This document shows, piece after piece, positions 20,922 through 33,842 of a stretch of 64,000 nt of DNA (within the stretch, counting starts at the first letter, position 1; each line of letters starts with the position of its first letter). The position numbers were made by a program, and so were the translations under genes. The DNA comes from Gelatoporia subvermispora B (Eukaryota; Basidiomycota; Agaricomycetes; Polyporales; Gelatoporiaceae), in contig KB445809.1 of assembly GCA_000320605.2 (NCBI GenBank), forward strand, positions 124,001 to 188,000. Reading direction: 5' to 3'. A model generated the notes under the pieces. The model searched no databases. It saw nothing but the letters and a program-made list of their open reading frames with translations, and was not told where the DNA came from.

Positions 20922-23900
20922 TCAAAGTTTGCTGAGTGATCCGGGTGAATGTCCATGATTTGAAGAGGCGATGATGGAAGAGAGACGCTGTATAGGTTGC
21001 AACTTCCGCTTCACCTCCCGAAGAATGGATGTCTTAGGTTGCCATTCATCGAAAGCGTCACGAAGCTGGGCAAATTCACGCGCGAACAGATGAGCTACAC
21101 GCTCGTCAGCGATCACATCACGGAGTGCCCATGGTATCTAAAGATGGATGATCAGCACCCTCTCACGTGGACAACATGGTGAGCTTCACCTCGTAATCGT
21201 TCTGTTCGTTCACAGCATTGAATGAATCAACCACAAGCTCTTTATCACTGCAATCACCATCATTGCTGAGGAAGAAGTACTTCACAGCCAATCTGTTACA
21301 GATGATCAGATGTGAATTTGGTTAGGAATAGATATCACACTGACGAAAAGGTTGCCGGCTCCTCATAGGCAGTGGAATGCCCAACTCCGCTGAGCGTTCC
21401 AGCAGTCGCTTCTGATAGATGAGCAAGTAACCCGCTATCGGAGAGACCGGCGTTCTTTATACGAATAAGAAGGACCAGTAGGTTGGACAAGAAGTCAGAA
21501 GAGCTATGCGGGTGGGTTCAGTGATCAGCCATGCGTTGTCAGTCAGATAAATAACTGAGATCCATACTGGTAGGCATCGCCATCGATGTAAAGCGCGCGC
21601 AAAATTCGAGGATGTGATGCGGCCGTAAACAAACCTGAGTAGATGGGTACCACTTGGTCATTGAGGGAGGCCACATACACCATCTTCGCCTGCTTGTTGT
21701 CAGATACTGCCGCACCTGATGCTGCAGGTGGTTACGTACCCCGTGGCTGACAAGGTTCTTCAGCGCCTCTACGTAATCTTTCGATGACTGTGTCTCCGTA
21801 TTCTACTTCCAATCAGAATACAGAAAGGGGTAGAACAATGATCCGCAGTACCTGAAATTCGAATAGCTCGCGTGCCGCAGCGTTCTCGAAATACTATGGG
21901 TGTCGATCATGGTGAACACAGTAGCTTCATCTACAGGGACACATGTAGACCCACCTGAATGTAAGGCTGAAGTAGGGAGCTGGTCCTGAGATATCGCAGA
22001 GGTCCGAGGTGTATACCGCAGAGTGCCAGGAAGCACACTTTCTGCGCTTGAGAAGGCGGAACTATGGGCCTTGTTCCAGTCGCAATCGCGGTGGCGGTCT
22101 TCCTTAGGCTGTCAACACTACGTGCAGTCAAAATGTGGCCATCGGCAATCAATCTGTCCACCAGGTGTGTCGAGATGATGGATCCCTGCGAGTGCGTGGC
22201 GATGATGATGACATCCGCAGCATGTAGGTCTTCCATCCAGTCTTCGTCGGACAAGAGATGGTCGTGAACCCTGCGTGAGACCGGGAGTGGTTAGTACATG
22301 ATCAGTTGCGGCGAAAGAAGTCCATTTACTTCGCAACCTTCCTCTCGATGGTCCCATCGCCTTCTAGTGGAATCTTGGTGATCTTCTTGAACCTAAAACC
22401 ATACTCCTGTTCGAATTGCTCGAGCGCCTGAACTGTCATGTTCACGAATTTGCTACTCGACGATGGGAGCTAGAGCGTGCCCGTCAATGCGCGTCCACAC
22501 CGAGCACATCAGACATTGTACTTACTCCACCTGCAACCGCTCGAGTGACAGGTCCTACTCGGCCGTCAGAATATCCCAACTATCAGGGTACGGAGTTCTC
22601 ACCAGGCATCCATCCAGCCACCCCAATCACAACCACCCTGCAGCCGCCATTTACGATGTACGGGTGAAGCTGTTCTTCCAGAACATCAAGCGCTTTCGGC
22701 AAGTCCTGGCCAAATCGGAGGAACTCGGGCTCCTGGGCTCTCTCCTTGCCTTTCCCGGTGCCTTGCACTGCCTCATCCTTGTGGAACAGCACGCCACTAA
22801 CGAAAGATAACGTCTTCGAGAGCTTGGTCTTCTCTGCCTTCTTTGGTGGCGGCGCTACGTACGACCGTGGCGGGTAACGAAAGGTGTCTTCCCACGTAGG
22901 CAATATTAGGTTCGGCGGCTGCGGACGAGGCGCTGTGGGCGAGGAGACCCCGGACGCCTTCGACGGCGCAGGCGATGGCGACCTAGCGTTCGCCTGTCTG
23001 ACATCGCGTTTGATAGATTCCGACGTCGTCGGCGGGGTAGACACAGGTCCATTGGACTTCTTCGGCTCGCGCTTGGGCGGGACGGATTGCGAATTTGTCG
23101 ATGGCGCCGGCGAGGGCTGGCGCTCTGGCACAGGGACCTGCTTATTCGTGGGCACCTGCTTGTCCGCGGGCAAGGCGATGACGGGGGCTTGCACGGCCTG
23201 AGGTGCAGGCTCATCATCGTCGATGTGCATCACTTCCAGCCCGTTCTCGTCGCGCTCCGTCGCCTCGTCCGTGATGGCCTTGTACGCCATCGCGCGCGAC
23301 ACGAAGAACGACATCCACCCTGATCGGTGCGTCGTGACCGTCTCCTCGATAGGGTTCCTCGATTCCGAGGTGGGCGTCGGCTCCGGCTTGGCGGGCTCCA
23401 GCTCTGCCGCTGGGTCGGGCGCGGGCGGCGACTCGTCGCGCGCCAGAGCGCGTTCTTTGACCAATTCTGATTCTGTCTTTGCGGGTTGCTCCTCATCATC
23501 GACAGGCTGAGACTCTGCCGCAGTGGCTGTCTCAGAAGAAGGTTTGGGGGCGGGCGAGTACCATGCCCACGGAGAGTACCATACTGAGCCCTGGCTCTTG
23601 GCGGTGTCAGCAGAGAACAACGACGCTGGCTTCTGCTCTGACGCTGCTTGCGTCTGACGAGCTTTCGGTGATCCTTCGCTGGTCTTCCGCCCGAGCGGCG
23701 CTGGTTCTGGCGCTGGACTAGGAGCGGGGGCGGTGGTAGTTGCGGTAGGAGTTGCAGACCCCGGACTCTGCACCGCAGAAGGAACAAGAGGTCGCTGAGA
23801 GGCAGAATCCGGTGACGAGTCCCCTGCATCTGTTGCGGCGCCCTCATTCGACGGGCGCGGTCCCACAGGACCCGACTCGGGTTGCTGATTGCTCCAGCCT

Positions 23901-25249
23901 GGCACGTAGTCCCACCACGTGGATGACGTCGGACGGTGGCCACTGGTGCTCGGCTGAGTCGATTCCTGAGGTGCTTGTGGGCTGTCCGTCACTGGCTCTG
24001 GAGAATTCTCCGGGGACTCGGCAAGGCGCGTACTATCTTCATCTTCACGCTTCTCAGTTTCTTCACTTGAAACGCTTCGTGCCCCCGAAGATGATGACAG
24101 CGTAGACTTCCCCAGCAATGGCAATCGCAGCGAGAACCTACTGGTAGATGGATTGAGAGATGATACCGATGGTTTGCGTTCACACGTCATCCCTTCGTCG
24201 CTGCGTACAACAGCCAGGGCCGAAGGAGGAGACTGAGTTCCCGAAACTGTGAGCTTCGGCGGTGGGACTTCTTCGTCAATCGAAGACATTGAATTTAGAC
24301 TGTCGCTTTGCGGGAGCGGTGTGTCTGGCACAGTCGGCCGCTGTTGAAAGATGGATGAATGCCCTGAATGAAACACGATACATGTCCAGCTTACATCTTG
24401 GCCTCTCCGCATTGGGGGCGCGCTTTCTGCTCGCCCTCGACCAGTGAGGTCTGCTGCGCTCTGTTCTGTGACTGGTGATCCGGGTTGTACACGTATCGTA
24501 ATCTCGCCGTGTGAATAGGACGAGGACGAGGACGCCTGTAGCTTCGCATCTGCTGTACCCTCGTCTGACTTAAGCAGACGCTCAAGAGCCATGGCCCGGG
24601 ACCACGACCCCAACCAGGAAGAGCGCGGAGCCGTGAGTTGCGCGTCCTGCGCGGGTGACTGCGCGGGTGACTTCGGAAATGGTATTGGCGGTGATTGGAC
24701 AGTAGATGTCGTCGGTTCGAGCTGCGTCAACGCAGTATTTGGTGGAGGGTCTATCATTGTAGGTGCGTCTATCATGGGCTGCAAGTGAATGACTGGTCGG
24801 CCTGTGTGCAAAGTCATTAGTCTTCCGTCAACTCGGCACTACAGCTAGTACCAAGAATCTACTCGCTACTCACCGTCGTTCTCTCCCTTTGTGACATCTT
24901 CAGTACTGACCCCCACCGGAGTCGCCGCGACCTCATCTTCTGGAGAGACCGCACCAACTCTCGCTCGCTTACGTGCCTCTTCGCCCGGTTCACCCACAAC
25001 CGTGCTTTCATTCATACTCGACCCCTCCGACGCACGCCTTTCCCGTTTCCTCTCGCTCGTGCTCCTGATGCTCGCCGCATCATCAAGGACCGCTGCGGGG
25101 AGCTGGTCGATGGCCGAGCGCAGCCGTGAGCCCTGCTGGGGCTTCGCGAACACCTTTGAGACACTCGTCGCCGGATCTTGTTTCTTCGCCTTCGCCAACG
25201 TCGACCATCTCGGTGCGCTTGTCTGAGAGGAAGAACGACGGGAGGACAT
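20922..25249 (-). CDS. YMC020W-like alpha/beta hydrolase with long disordered N-terminus
   Basis: Starts MSSRRSSSQTSAPRW at 25249; a 5' intron joins ENDG to RPVIHLQPMI. The first ~700 residues are Ser/Pro/Glu-rich and probably disordered, carrying a repeated GS-W---YSPWAWYSP-like motif. Next comes a conserved domain: LDVLEEQLHPYIVNGGCRVV, then GWMPG, then FEQEYGFRFKKITKIPLEGD, then the nucleophile elbow VIIIATHSQGSIIS (Ser in HSQG). It continues with KMVYVASLNDQVVPIYSGLF (probable acid residue), a GHSTAYEEP segment and a C-terminus ending NHGHSPGSLSKL at 20922. I recall this layout for the fungal family named after a yeast YMC020W-like protein; the substrate is unknown. Exon joins after 22300 were followed by motif, not proven. 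Confidence 0.7.
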
Positions 25250-26123
25250 TGAGATGGATAAAGAACATGCTGCGGCGGTGCAGCAGCAAAGCAGCCGACC
25301 CAAGTTGACGTAGTCGTCGCTGATAAGATTAGATTAGCGCCGCCCCGCATCTCCCCGATCACTGGTCTTATCAGTCACTGCGCCTTCGACTCGTTTTGCG
25401 CAGTTTTGCGCTGGCCGCTACCGTCTCCTCCGCGCAGGATACCGGAAGACTCTACCTCTGAACGTGGCAAATTCACCTGTAGCTTTTATCTCGGCATCTA
25501 TATCATCAGGCTACACTGAAGTCTCAGTCCGAACTAGCAAGCTCCTTCCAGACTAACTGAAATGTCCATCTTCCCTGGCCTGACTAGTGAGTGCTTGAGC
25601 ACCGTGTCCGACATAGTCCGTTTTTTGATGTCTCGTATAGGGCACAAACCTCCTCTAAGCCACATACATCCGTTCGGTCACACGCAGGGATTTATGTATG
25701 TAAGACTCAAACTCGGGTTTTCCCTGTCGCGCTCTTCAGCAATTTCCTCGCGCGCAGAGAATCGGAGCGAAGTGTCCTTTAAGAGTCTTTGGACGAATAT
25801 GAGCAAATGGCAGCACCCAAAAATCTGCAGTGACTTTCTAATAGCGCCCCAACTTCTGCGATACCTCGCCCCGAGTAGGTGTATCATCCTACTCACAGTC
25901 CGTGACGGACCTTAACGACGTGGAGACCATGGGTATGGTTCGACGGTTGACCCACAACGTCATTACATCGATGCAATGTGTACACATCTGCAATAGATTT
26001 GGAACGGCTGCACCCCTATAAGCCAAAGAAGTGTAGGGAACAACTTCAAAGCGCTCAGTGATATCGTCCTGTTCCGCTTGTCAAAGAGCTTTACAAGCAG
26101 CCATTCAAATCACGGACATCCAA
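25250..26123. other. Intergenic region, no gene seen
   Basis: About 870 bases upstream of the hydrolase and downstream of the second DUF6534-like gene. A 117-codon plus-strand frame at 25562 has no family-like features and is not annotated. Confidence 0.45.
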
Positions 26124-28051
26124 TTAGGCATTCACCGCCACATCGGCCCCGTTGGGCATCGAAGCCAACCGCGAGCTGGCAGCCTGCTGAGGACGCGAGT
26201 CAAATGAGGCTCTTTTCCACACGTATTGTTGACTCACATCGGCGATAGTAGCTGCAAAGCGGAGGCTTCCTAGTGCCACTGTATTCGGCAGAGCAGCTCT
26301 CATTCCCTTACGCATATTGAGTCTGTGAATATTAGTATTGTGCTTGCAGGTGCACACCAAATAGGCATACGTCAACAGGAGTGAATTTGTACCCACTGTC
26401 AACGTTAGAGCTCGCTAAGGTAATCAAAATAATGGGTTTTACATGCTCACGTCTCGATATTAAGAAATAGAATATCGAAAAAACCATCGTGAAGGGAACT
26501 GCAATTACCTAGGTAGCAGGAGGTATGAGCGAATTCTGAGAATCTTGCTTTGAAAGAGTCTGGCTCACCGTCACGAGGCTCAATATTGCGCAGAAGCTAA
26601 GACAAAATTGATTCAGCTGGGACATAGTGAGAGATTGAATGTCACAAAAGATGTGGCAATTCCAGTCACAATGACGAATATGATCGCCCGCTGGATCACG
26701 TTATTTGTTCTTTCCGGAAGGTTAATCTTAGAACGTGTTTGTTTGTCAGACCACTCACGCAACTAGACCCCCCTTTGCACTACGCAGCAGGAGAACGGAA
26801 TGAGCAGTGATCACTCCGATCGCGGCCATGTTAACGGCAGCTATGGCATAAGAGTAGTTCTGCTCTGGATCAACACAAGGTACAGACAATTTGAACGGGA
26901 GACTCACAATGAGCTTGTCTACGCCGACTGACGATTCGTCGCTAATCATAGGCCGATCATGAGTCACAGAACATCATCGTGAATGGTGCATCGCACATTG
27001 TTGATTTTAGATAGTAGACTGAGAGTAATGGGTCAGTAATCGGATGACGACTGGTAAAGTTACCCACGGATTTCCGTCAAGAACGATGCAAGGAACAATA
27101 CCACCTATGGGTCATCGAGGTGCACGATGCTCTTGAGCCTTTGGATAAGCGAGCATCAAGCGGATCTCACCAGGGAAAATACTCACAGTATGGATCGGCT
27201 TCCAACTGCATACCAATCAGTCACATAAATTTATGATTGATGTGATTACGCACAAGTCCAAACTCTCCATATGAGGAACCTTACGCGACACGTAAGTTAT
27301 CTTTGATCATGTAGTGCTCATGGTACACTCACCCTTCGACGAGTAGGACATTGACACCCTTATTGTTAGGATCAGTGGAGAACTCGTATGACAAGCAAGA
27401 ACCCGCACAGTCACCAAAACCTGAACCTGTTGTGCCATTAGTCATACAAACGTCTGTTGTTATGAGCAGCATAAATACCTTCATACTCCTTAGCCATGAT
27501 TTTGTGTAGCGCAAGTACTATGTGGCCACCCACCAGACAACACGAAGCAGATTCAGAGAATTATCATACTACGTGATCAGGTATGTGTAGACCTTGTGAG
27601 ATATCAGAGCCTGATGAACTGTATCTAAAAGGCTGAGGAACCGAGATCCGATGAGCAGCGAATTGCTTTAGTGTGCAAATATAAGAGCGTATAGAGACGC
27701 GAGAACCTAATCCATGGTTTAGTATGGTAGAGTTCAATATATCTTGCCCTCGATTGGACATGAGACATACAATTAATTGGAGAAGTATTGTATCGCTATA
27801 ATGCTATACACAGGCATTTGTGAGTAGTTCGATGTCCAGAAGCCCGGTAACACTGACGGTGTAGTAATGATAGGCTTGCGAGCAAGTGATACCCCACAGC
27901 CTAATCGAAATGCATTAGTAACCTTGGATATAATCAAGACACCAAATCACATACGCTGAGGATACTCTTGTGCGAGTGGCATATTGCGTCATAAGCAGTA
28001 GCCACGAAGATGACATGACACCTTCAGTACGCCGATGAGCAGAATCCCCAT
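26124..28051 (-). CDS. DUF6534-like multi-pass membrane protein, possibly degraded
   Basis: Pieces of the DUF6534 pattern follow one another on the minus strand. In order: MGILLIGVLK joined to VLWGITCSQAYHYYT, LLDTVHQALISHKVYTYLIT, AAVNMAAIGVITAHSVLLLR, RTNNVIQRAIIFVIVTGIAT, VTVIAVPFTMVFSIFYFLIS and TNSLLLTLNMRKGMR, then a short tail ending VNA and a stop at 26124. Order and spacing match the DUF6534 gene at 8153-9940, so this is the same type of seven-TM protein. Several joins need weak splice sites (for example a GTCATG donor). The section around 27560-27700, before LLDTVHQ, could not be put in frame, so the gene may be damaged or the model incomplete. Function unknown. Confidence 0.5.
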
Positions 28052-29209
28052 CTAGTGGAGTGGAAATCAGAGCTCCTAGCGCTGCAGATGTGATGTACGA
28101 AAGCATACAGTGTTGTCCAGAGGGGGTGCGTTGGATCTCCCGAGTGCGACAGATGATACAGACATGTTGGATTAGATCGTGTGGTCGTAGAGCGATAGAG
28201 GGAGAGAGAGAGCACACGTAAGACGATACAGCGCAATCGAGAGATCGCCTTTTTATATGCCGTCCGATGGCGATTGCTCAGGTGAGTAGTTGTCTTGTAT
28301 CGTAGCATGCCAGTGCAAACCTTGGCCTTCTGAAAGTGCTTGCTGCCGAGCAGTAAGCCATGTAGGTTGAGTTGCGAAAACTTACATGGTCCGGTCAGCT
28401 GTACGCTGCAGTCGATATGATTGCCCTGGGCGACCACAACCTTCATACTTGGGTTCAATTGAGCTCACATAGCGCCACAATTAGACGGACGAAAATGATC
28501 ATCTTTTAGGCACCGTATAGCCATTTGTGTTCGGTAAATCTCTCGTATGTATCCATAGCCGATCAACTGTAAAATGAGGTGATGGTCACTGAGTTGGTAC
28601 AATAGCAAAGCGAGCACATGCGGTACAGAGCGGCGGATCGGATCGCGATGGAGAGTGTAATATGTTGGGCCGACAAGATAATATCGAGTCGTCCCCGCCG
28701 ATCACCTTCACCATCTATCTTGCGCGTGGTACTGAGGCCGAACAAGTCCAGATTTCCTCGGCTTAATGCGAGTCACTTGCTTGACCTGGACATAATCGAA
28801 CTGTACAACGTTGAGACCGCACAAAATAGGGTACTAGTTGCCTTCGCGAGTTGTCGGGGTGGATTGAGGGCTCTGACGCGAGCTGCATGGATGTTGCTGT
28901 AGCAATGCCATTTCTGAGTTGTATGTTCTTCCGCTCAAAAATAGAATGATAATCATAAAAGACCAGCGAAAAATGATTGGTGGCTGTTTGACGTGACGAG
29001 AGCGGAGCGCCGAGAATGTCGATGAGTGGCAGCTGCGGTGCTAGCGCTCTCACTGACACAACCTCGGCGCTGTCGCTCTCCGAAGTCATGAACAACATAC
29101 TGCCCGCCTCTCTATTGCTGTTCTTCTTGTCGCGATGGACGCCTTTAGGTCTTTACAAAATGGTATAGTCTCCGGTTGGACGGCGCGCGAGAGTCGACAA
29201 TGAAGTCCT
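28052..29209. other. Intergenic region, no gene seen
   Basis: About 1.15 kb with short frames on both strands that show no recognisable motif. It probably includes the promoter of the DUF6534-like gene. Confidence 0.4.
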
Positions 29210-29750
29210 ATGCCAGCTGTCCTGCTTGATCAGTGTAATCGTCAGAAACTCCGAACAGTGCAACAAGTTCCCAAAGCGCGTGTCTGGAACTACATGCATT
29301 ACGAGTTCCACGGGTTCCACCTGTCGTCCTTCCTCTTAGAAGGCTTTCTCAATATCACTTGGGCATTCCGGGTCGATTTGAAGCCACATTCTGAGGATTC
29401 GGACCTCCCTCATCCCTCTTCGAACACTTCATCAGATGGGTTTTAGTGGAGAGGGCGCTCCGCAAGGATCAGATCACCGCAAACCGGCTCGCGCTCCGCG
29501 AACATGCCTAGTCCGTGGCCGGAGACATCAGTTATTTCAATGCTGTCTCTAGCAGGATGCGAGTCTTTTCCATACCGGTCAGGAATCTATTGTGCCGTCG
29601 GGGTCGTTGGGCCGAGGATCAAGGAAGGCGTGCGGGATGGAGGTGGCCACCCGGAAGATATGTGCGGATCACGCTTTCTGACAATACCCGCCAGGCATGT
29701 ATTTTACGCCTCCTCAAGACTGTAGTACTGTTCCCTGGCGTCTATTGGTG
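29210..29750 (+). pseudogene. Broken coding remnant, family unknown
   Basis: A protein-like reading continues only with a frame change and an internal stop. First VWNYMHYEFHGFHLSSFLLE, then after a frame shift FIRWVLVERALRKDQITANR, then a stop, then SVAGDISYFNAVSSRMRVFS and RYVRITLSDNTRQACILRLL ending LFPGVYW. The amphipathic and charged pattern, and the persistence of a plausible reading on both sides of the breaks, suggest an old gene or exon set that has decayed. I do not recognise the family. It could also be an intron-containing gene that I failed to splice. Confidence 0.35.
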
Positions 29751-29772
29751 ATCCTGCTGGCCTGCGGACGAC

Positions 29773-29966
29773 TCACTCGTGCACCTTCCAGTATTTATTC
29801 TGACATTTGTTGCTGCTCTGTAGCAGTGTGACACGAAGATCGATATGCGGGTTCAAGTGAATCGGAACACGTACACGATAATTGGCTCTCTTGCACCTAA
29901 TACAGATTTTGGATGGCTGGGCGCGTTTGGGTTTGCTGGCGGAGCACTGGAACTGGGAGCATGGAG
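29773..29966 (-). pseudogene. MYND zinc-finger remnant with a retained intron
   Basis: The minus strand reads CSQFQCSASK, KICIRCKRANYR, then a GTACGT...CTACAG intron, then SSNKCQNKYWKVHE and a stop. This matches the MYND finger of the MYND/SET gene at 60824-62504 (CFQCHRSKADYE, ICSVCKRASYC, intron, SKECQKKHWKVHK), including the intron position. The zinc ligand Cys of the ASYC motif has become Arg, and only the finger is present, so this is a dead fragment of a MYND protein. Confidence 0.7.
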
Positions 29967-30241
29967 TTGGTCTGTCCAGCGCCCAAGCACCGATTCGCAA
30001 ATCTGCTCCTTATGCGCTGAGGCGAAAACCCATGGCAAGGACGTGCTGTATCAAATGGCGACCTGGATCCGACCAAAGGTTCGTGACAAGCTACTGCATA
30101 CGACTGGGCGGGGTGTCAGCAAGCTTCGCAGATCGAGACGTCGACGTGCCCATCAACACGAACGCAGCATATCCAAGAATGAGAGTATATGCAACGACAT
30201 AAAAATACACCGAGTTAGTACATCAAACCGTCCATCCCGCT

Positions 30242-32335
30242 CTACAACGCAAACAGCTCCGTGTGCAGCCCGACCCCGCCCAGCTCCACGCCCCTCACCA
30301 TCCCCATCCGCGCGACCGCATTCTGCGCCTCGCGCGTCAGGCTCTCGGGGCCCGCCGCGCACACCGCGACGCCGCCGCCGAGCCCGACCCACTTCAGGCC
30401 CGGCGCGTCCTTCGCGTCGTCCGCGCCGGGCGCAGGTGGCGTGACGAGCTCGCGCAAGAGCGTGCTGACGGACGGCCGAAGCACAGTGACTGTCGAGTTC
30501 GGGATGGACGGGACCGCCTCGGGTTGGCAGAGGCACGTGACGAAGATCGAGACGTGCACGTCGAGCGACGTGCCCTCGACCGCTGCGGCGATCTCTGCGA
30601 GCTGTGGCGCGAACCACTCGATGGAGCCTGTCGCGCGGCGTCAGCGTCCGATCGGGGGCGGGAAAAAGAGAGAAAGAGCTAAGGGCACTCACCGAACGAG
30701 CGGATGCACCACACGAACTCGATGCGCCGCGTGCGTTCGCCGCCCGCACGCCCAAGCCGAATGCACCGCGCGACGATGTCATCGAGCAGCCCGAGCGTGA
30801 ATGTCGCGCCCGACCCGCCCGCAACGAGCAGCGCGCTCTCGTACTCGCCGAGGTCGACGCCGCACCCGCCGTACGGCCCGTCGAGCATCACTTGCACCAG
30901 CACGCCAGGGTGCTCTTCTTTCTCGTCGACACGGCGTGCGCGCTCCGTCTGAGCGTACCGGTTGAGCGCGCGGGACCAGTCACCCGTGGCACGCGCAGCG
31001 AGGACGAGCTCGCCTGTGGGCGCGCAGGACGTGCCTGAGGGCGCATTGAGGATCGTGAGCGGATGTGACTCGAAGAAGCGACCGCCGAAGAAGATGCGTA
31101 GCCGGACGTGCTGGCCGGCTTGCCAGCCGCCGTCGCAGTCATGCACGTGAATCTGATTGGTGTTAGTCCAGAGAATGTAAGGGGGAACGTAGAGATGGAC
31201 ATACAAGCGTCATGTTGTCGTCGACGGGCACGAGCGTGGCATCTTTGATGCGGTAGCGGAACATGCGCAGGAGCATGTCCATCCCGTAGAATGCCAATGG
31301 AGGGAAGATCCATGGCGAGGCGTAAATGGTATGGTAGCAGATCGTGATGAAGAATGCTACGAAACCAAGGACGCTATCTCCCTATGAGCGATGACTCCAG
31401 TGCATGCGATGAAGGGATACTCACTGAAGGATGAAGAACGATTGATAGAAATATCTTCTGACGGGCTTCAAAGATGTGAGGACAATTCCACCGAGTACAC
31501 CAAGCGCAGCAACACCAGACGTCTCTTTCTGTTGTCCGAGGATTGGAAGACCGTACGCGAGGTGGTTGCGAATCCAGAGCGAGCCGTGGATGACTGCTCC
31601 AAGGAACATGCCTCGACCAGACCACCGGTGAATGAAGTTCAGCTTCTCGTAACCGTTCCCAGGGCCAAGCAGGAGTGAAAGGATGGAGTTCTTAGTCGCA
31701 AAGAGGAAGACGACGGGGAACTGAGCAAGGGCGAGGAAACCTAAAGCATAGCGGACGTCTAGATAGGTTTGACGGTGACAAGTCCTTGGACGCACCTGCT
31801 CTGTTCGGATTGTCGATGAGGGGTGCATTCATTATGATGCAAATTAGAAGTAAAACAAGGTATCCGACGAGGACAAGGACTGTAGGACACCTCCATAAGC
31901 AACAATCTCGAGCGAGGGGGCGGGTCGCACTGACTTTGTCCAAAGTTCAACTCAAGTCCAGGCAAGCTCCAGGACGCAGGAGAAGCCAGCGTCTCGCACA
32001 GAGCAGAGAACTTCCGTTTGCCAGGTATCGGGTCCTTGTCGACCGCACCCACTGGTGTGTAGCGCTTGCCACTCACATCCTCGGTAACACCGAAGAATCC
32101 CCGGAACAGTCGTCCGCTCCTCAGAGCTTTAGCAGTATGCGGGACCGACACCAAGACGGCGACCCCGATGGCAGAGGCCCAGACGATGGAGAACTTGCGT
32201 TGCCATATCGGATCCTCGACATACGAACTAGATGGGGTGGTGAGCAATGAGCGAGGGTCGACAGCCAGGCGTCGGGAAGACTTACTTGTATTGCTGAAAT
32301 TGTACCGGAATCACTGGGGGTGCGCCAAACGACAT
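30242..32335 (-). CDS. Ferric/cupric reductase-like transmembrane protein (FRE family)
   Basis: Starts MSFGAPPVIPVQFQQYN at 32335 and is spliced to SYVEDPIWQRKFSIVWASAI. Further exons give TM segments (VLVGYLVLLLICIIMNAPLI; GFLALAQFPVVFLFATKNS) and the haem-binding ferric reductase core: two His in FIHRWSGRGMFLGAVIHGSL, another in FITICYHTIYA. The cytosolic half has an FAD-type site (ESHPLTILNAP), an NADPH-type Gly loop (LLVAGGSGATFTLGLLDDI) and a C-terminal CAAGPESL strand; the stop is at 30242. The enzyme would pass electrons from NADPH across a membrane to reduce Fe(III) or Cu(II) outside the cell or in a vacuole. It lacks an obvious signal peptide. A Ctr copper transporter lies 6 kb away. 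Confidence 0.88.
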
Positions 32336-33842
32336 GTCCCAGCGGTTGGATCGTCAGCAACGACGCGAGGAGGGGGAGGAGTAAAGGACTGGTCGAGGGG
32401 GTTGAAAGCAAGTCGACGACCGGCCTTAGCGTATGCCACCTCCTATTTGTACACGCCAAACAATGGTGAAAGAATATTTTCACTCACCCACGGCAGACGC
32501 TCAACGGCAGTCTGGTGTCAACCCATCGGTCCATCTGCCACATGCTGTACAACGCAGAAATAGATTCCAGTCAGCACGGAGCTCCTCATTTTGAGGGGTT
32601 TGGATGGAAGGAGCGATTGTTGAATGACAACGCAATGGCGCGCGAGGGAGATATAAGACTAAACGCGGGCGAGGCACAGAGTATGGTAAGAGGGACGAAG
32701 GAAGAGAGCTCGTAGGTGGAAAACATGGCCTCGCAAATGAAATATCATGCTACGAGTCTAAATGAACCAAGACTTTGCTTCGCGCGTTCACCTGACGACG
32801 ACCCAGTTCTTACTAAACTTGCCGTTGAAGGACTTCTGGGTGTGCTAACACGAAGGAGCTCGAATAGAACTGGGCAGGCTGAATTGCTTGATGCACACAG
32901 GAGAGGTTTGCGGAGGGGGGGCTGAAATTTTGCGACGCAAGAGCGCAATATATGTGAGAATGCAGGACGGGAGACGCCGAACTGGAAAACTCCGCATATG
33001 GAAGGTCGTTGACCGTATAGAGTATATCGAGGAACCGGAATCCTATATCGTTGAGAGACCGTCATTGATTGGAGCCCAGCCCATGGAAGACTGCCGTGGA
33101 CTATTTAAGTAACTGTGGCTGCGTATTCCATACGCCGTTCTTCGCGAAACGTTCTTCTTCCTGAGCTCATCGGCTATTGTCGTGCAGGCTTCCGGTCGGG
33201 TTGACCATGGCTGCAGCGATACGGCACGACATCAGCAAACCCGGTCATTTACTTAAAGGCTTTATCGCACTTGGCGTTGGACGTTCATCATAGCTGAGCT
33301 TGAAATCCCTGGGATGACGCTCCAGATTACTTAGAATTACTTAGAAGCGACCAAGTAACCTACAGAAAATTCAAGTTGGATATAGTCGTTCCAACTAAGT
33401 CACGAGGGCGGGCCGCGACCCAAATGTCGAAGTGAAGTCGGTGCCGCACCAAGTACAGACGGTCAATGGACAGGATGGCGCAAGTCCATTCTCGCTATAT
33501 ACAATTCAGTTATGTACGAGCAATTGTCAATTGAGAGCACAGAATGCGACCGAATCCAGGCGGAATGAACGGAGTCTGGCACAGGCGAGACAATCGACCA
33601 GGGGCCTACTACCCACAACAGGTATACCCCCGGGTATCGGCACCCCAACCAGTACGGGTTTGATATTCAAATCCTGCATTTTTTGGCTCACGCAGATAAC
33701 TCCGGGGCTGATATAGGACCATGTAGTGAAACCACATCTAATCTATTACAAGCCTTCGGAGTGGACGCAATGATGGAAAAGGACGGACTGCTGAGAACGC
33801 GCTAAGTCTACAAGAACAAGAGCAGATTTTCTCCGATCTTGT
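32336..33842. other. Intergenic region, no gene seen
   Basis: About 1.5 kb between the start of the ferric reductase (-) and the 3' end of the terpene synthase pseudogene (-). Only short frames without motif support were found. The part next to 32335 should contain the reductase promoter. Confidence 0.45.

Noticed and set aside
25562..25915. 117-codon plus-strand frame
   Set aside because: No recognisable domain; it is also open on the opposite strand, which suggests chance.
30153..31206. Long plus-strand frames opposite the ferric reductase
   Set aside because: Shadows of the GC-rich reductase exons; the minus-strand reading has all family motifs.
33590..33690. Possible tRNA or small RNA ending in a T run (GGGTTTGATATTCAAATCC then TTTTTT)
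   Set aside because: The 3' hairpin is imperfect, there is no A box at the right distance and no cloverleaf forms.
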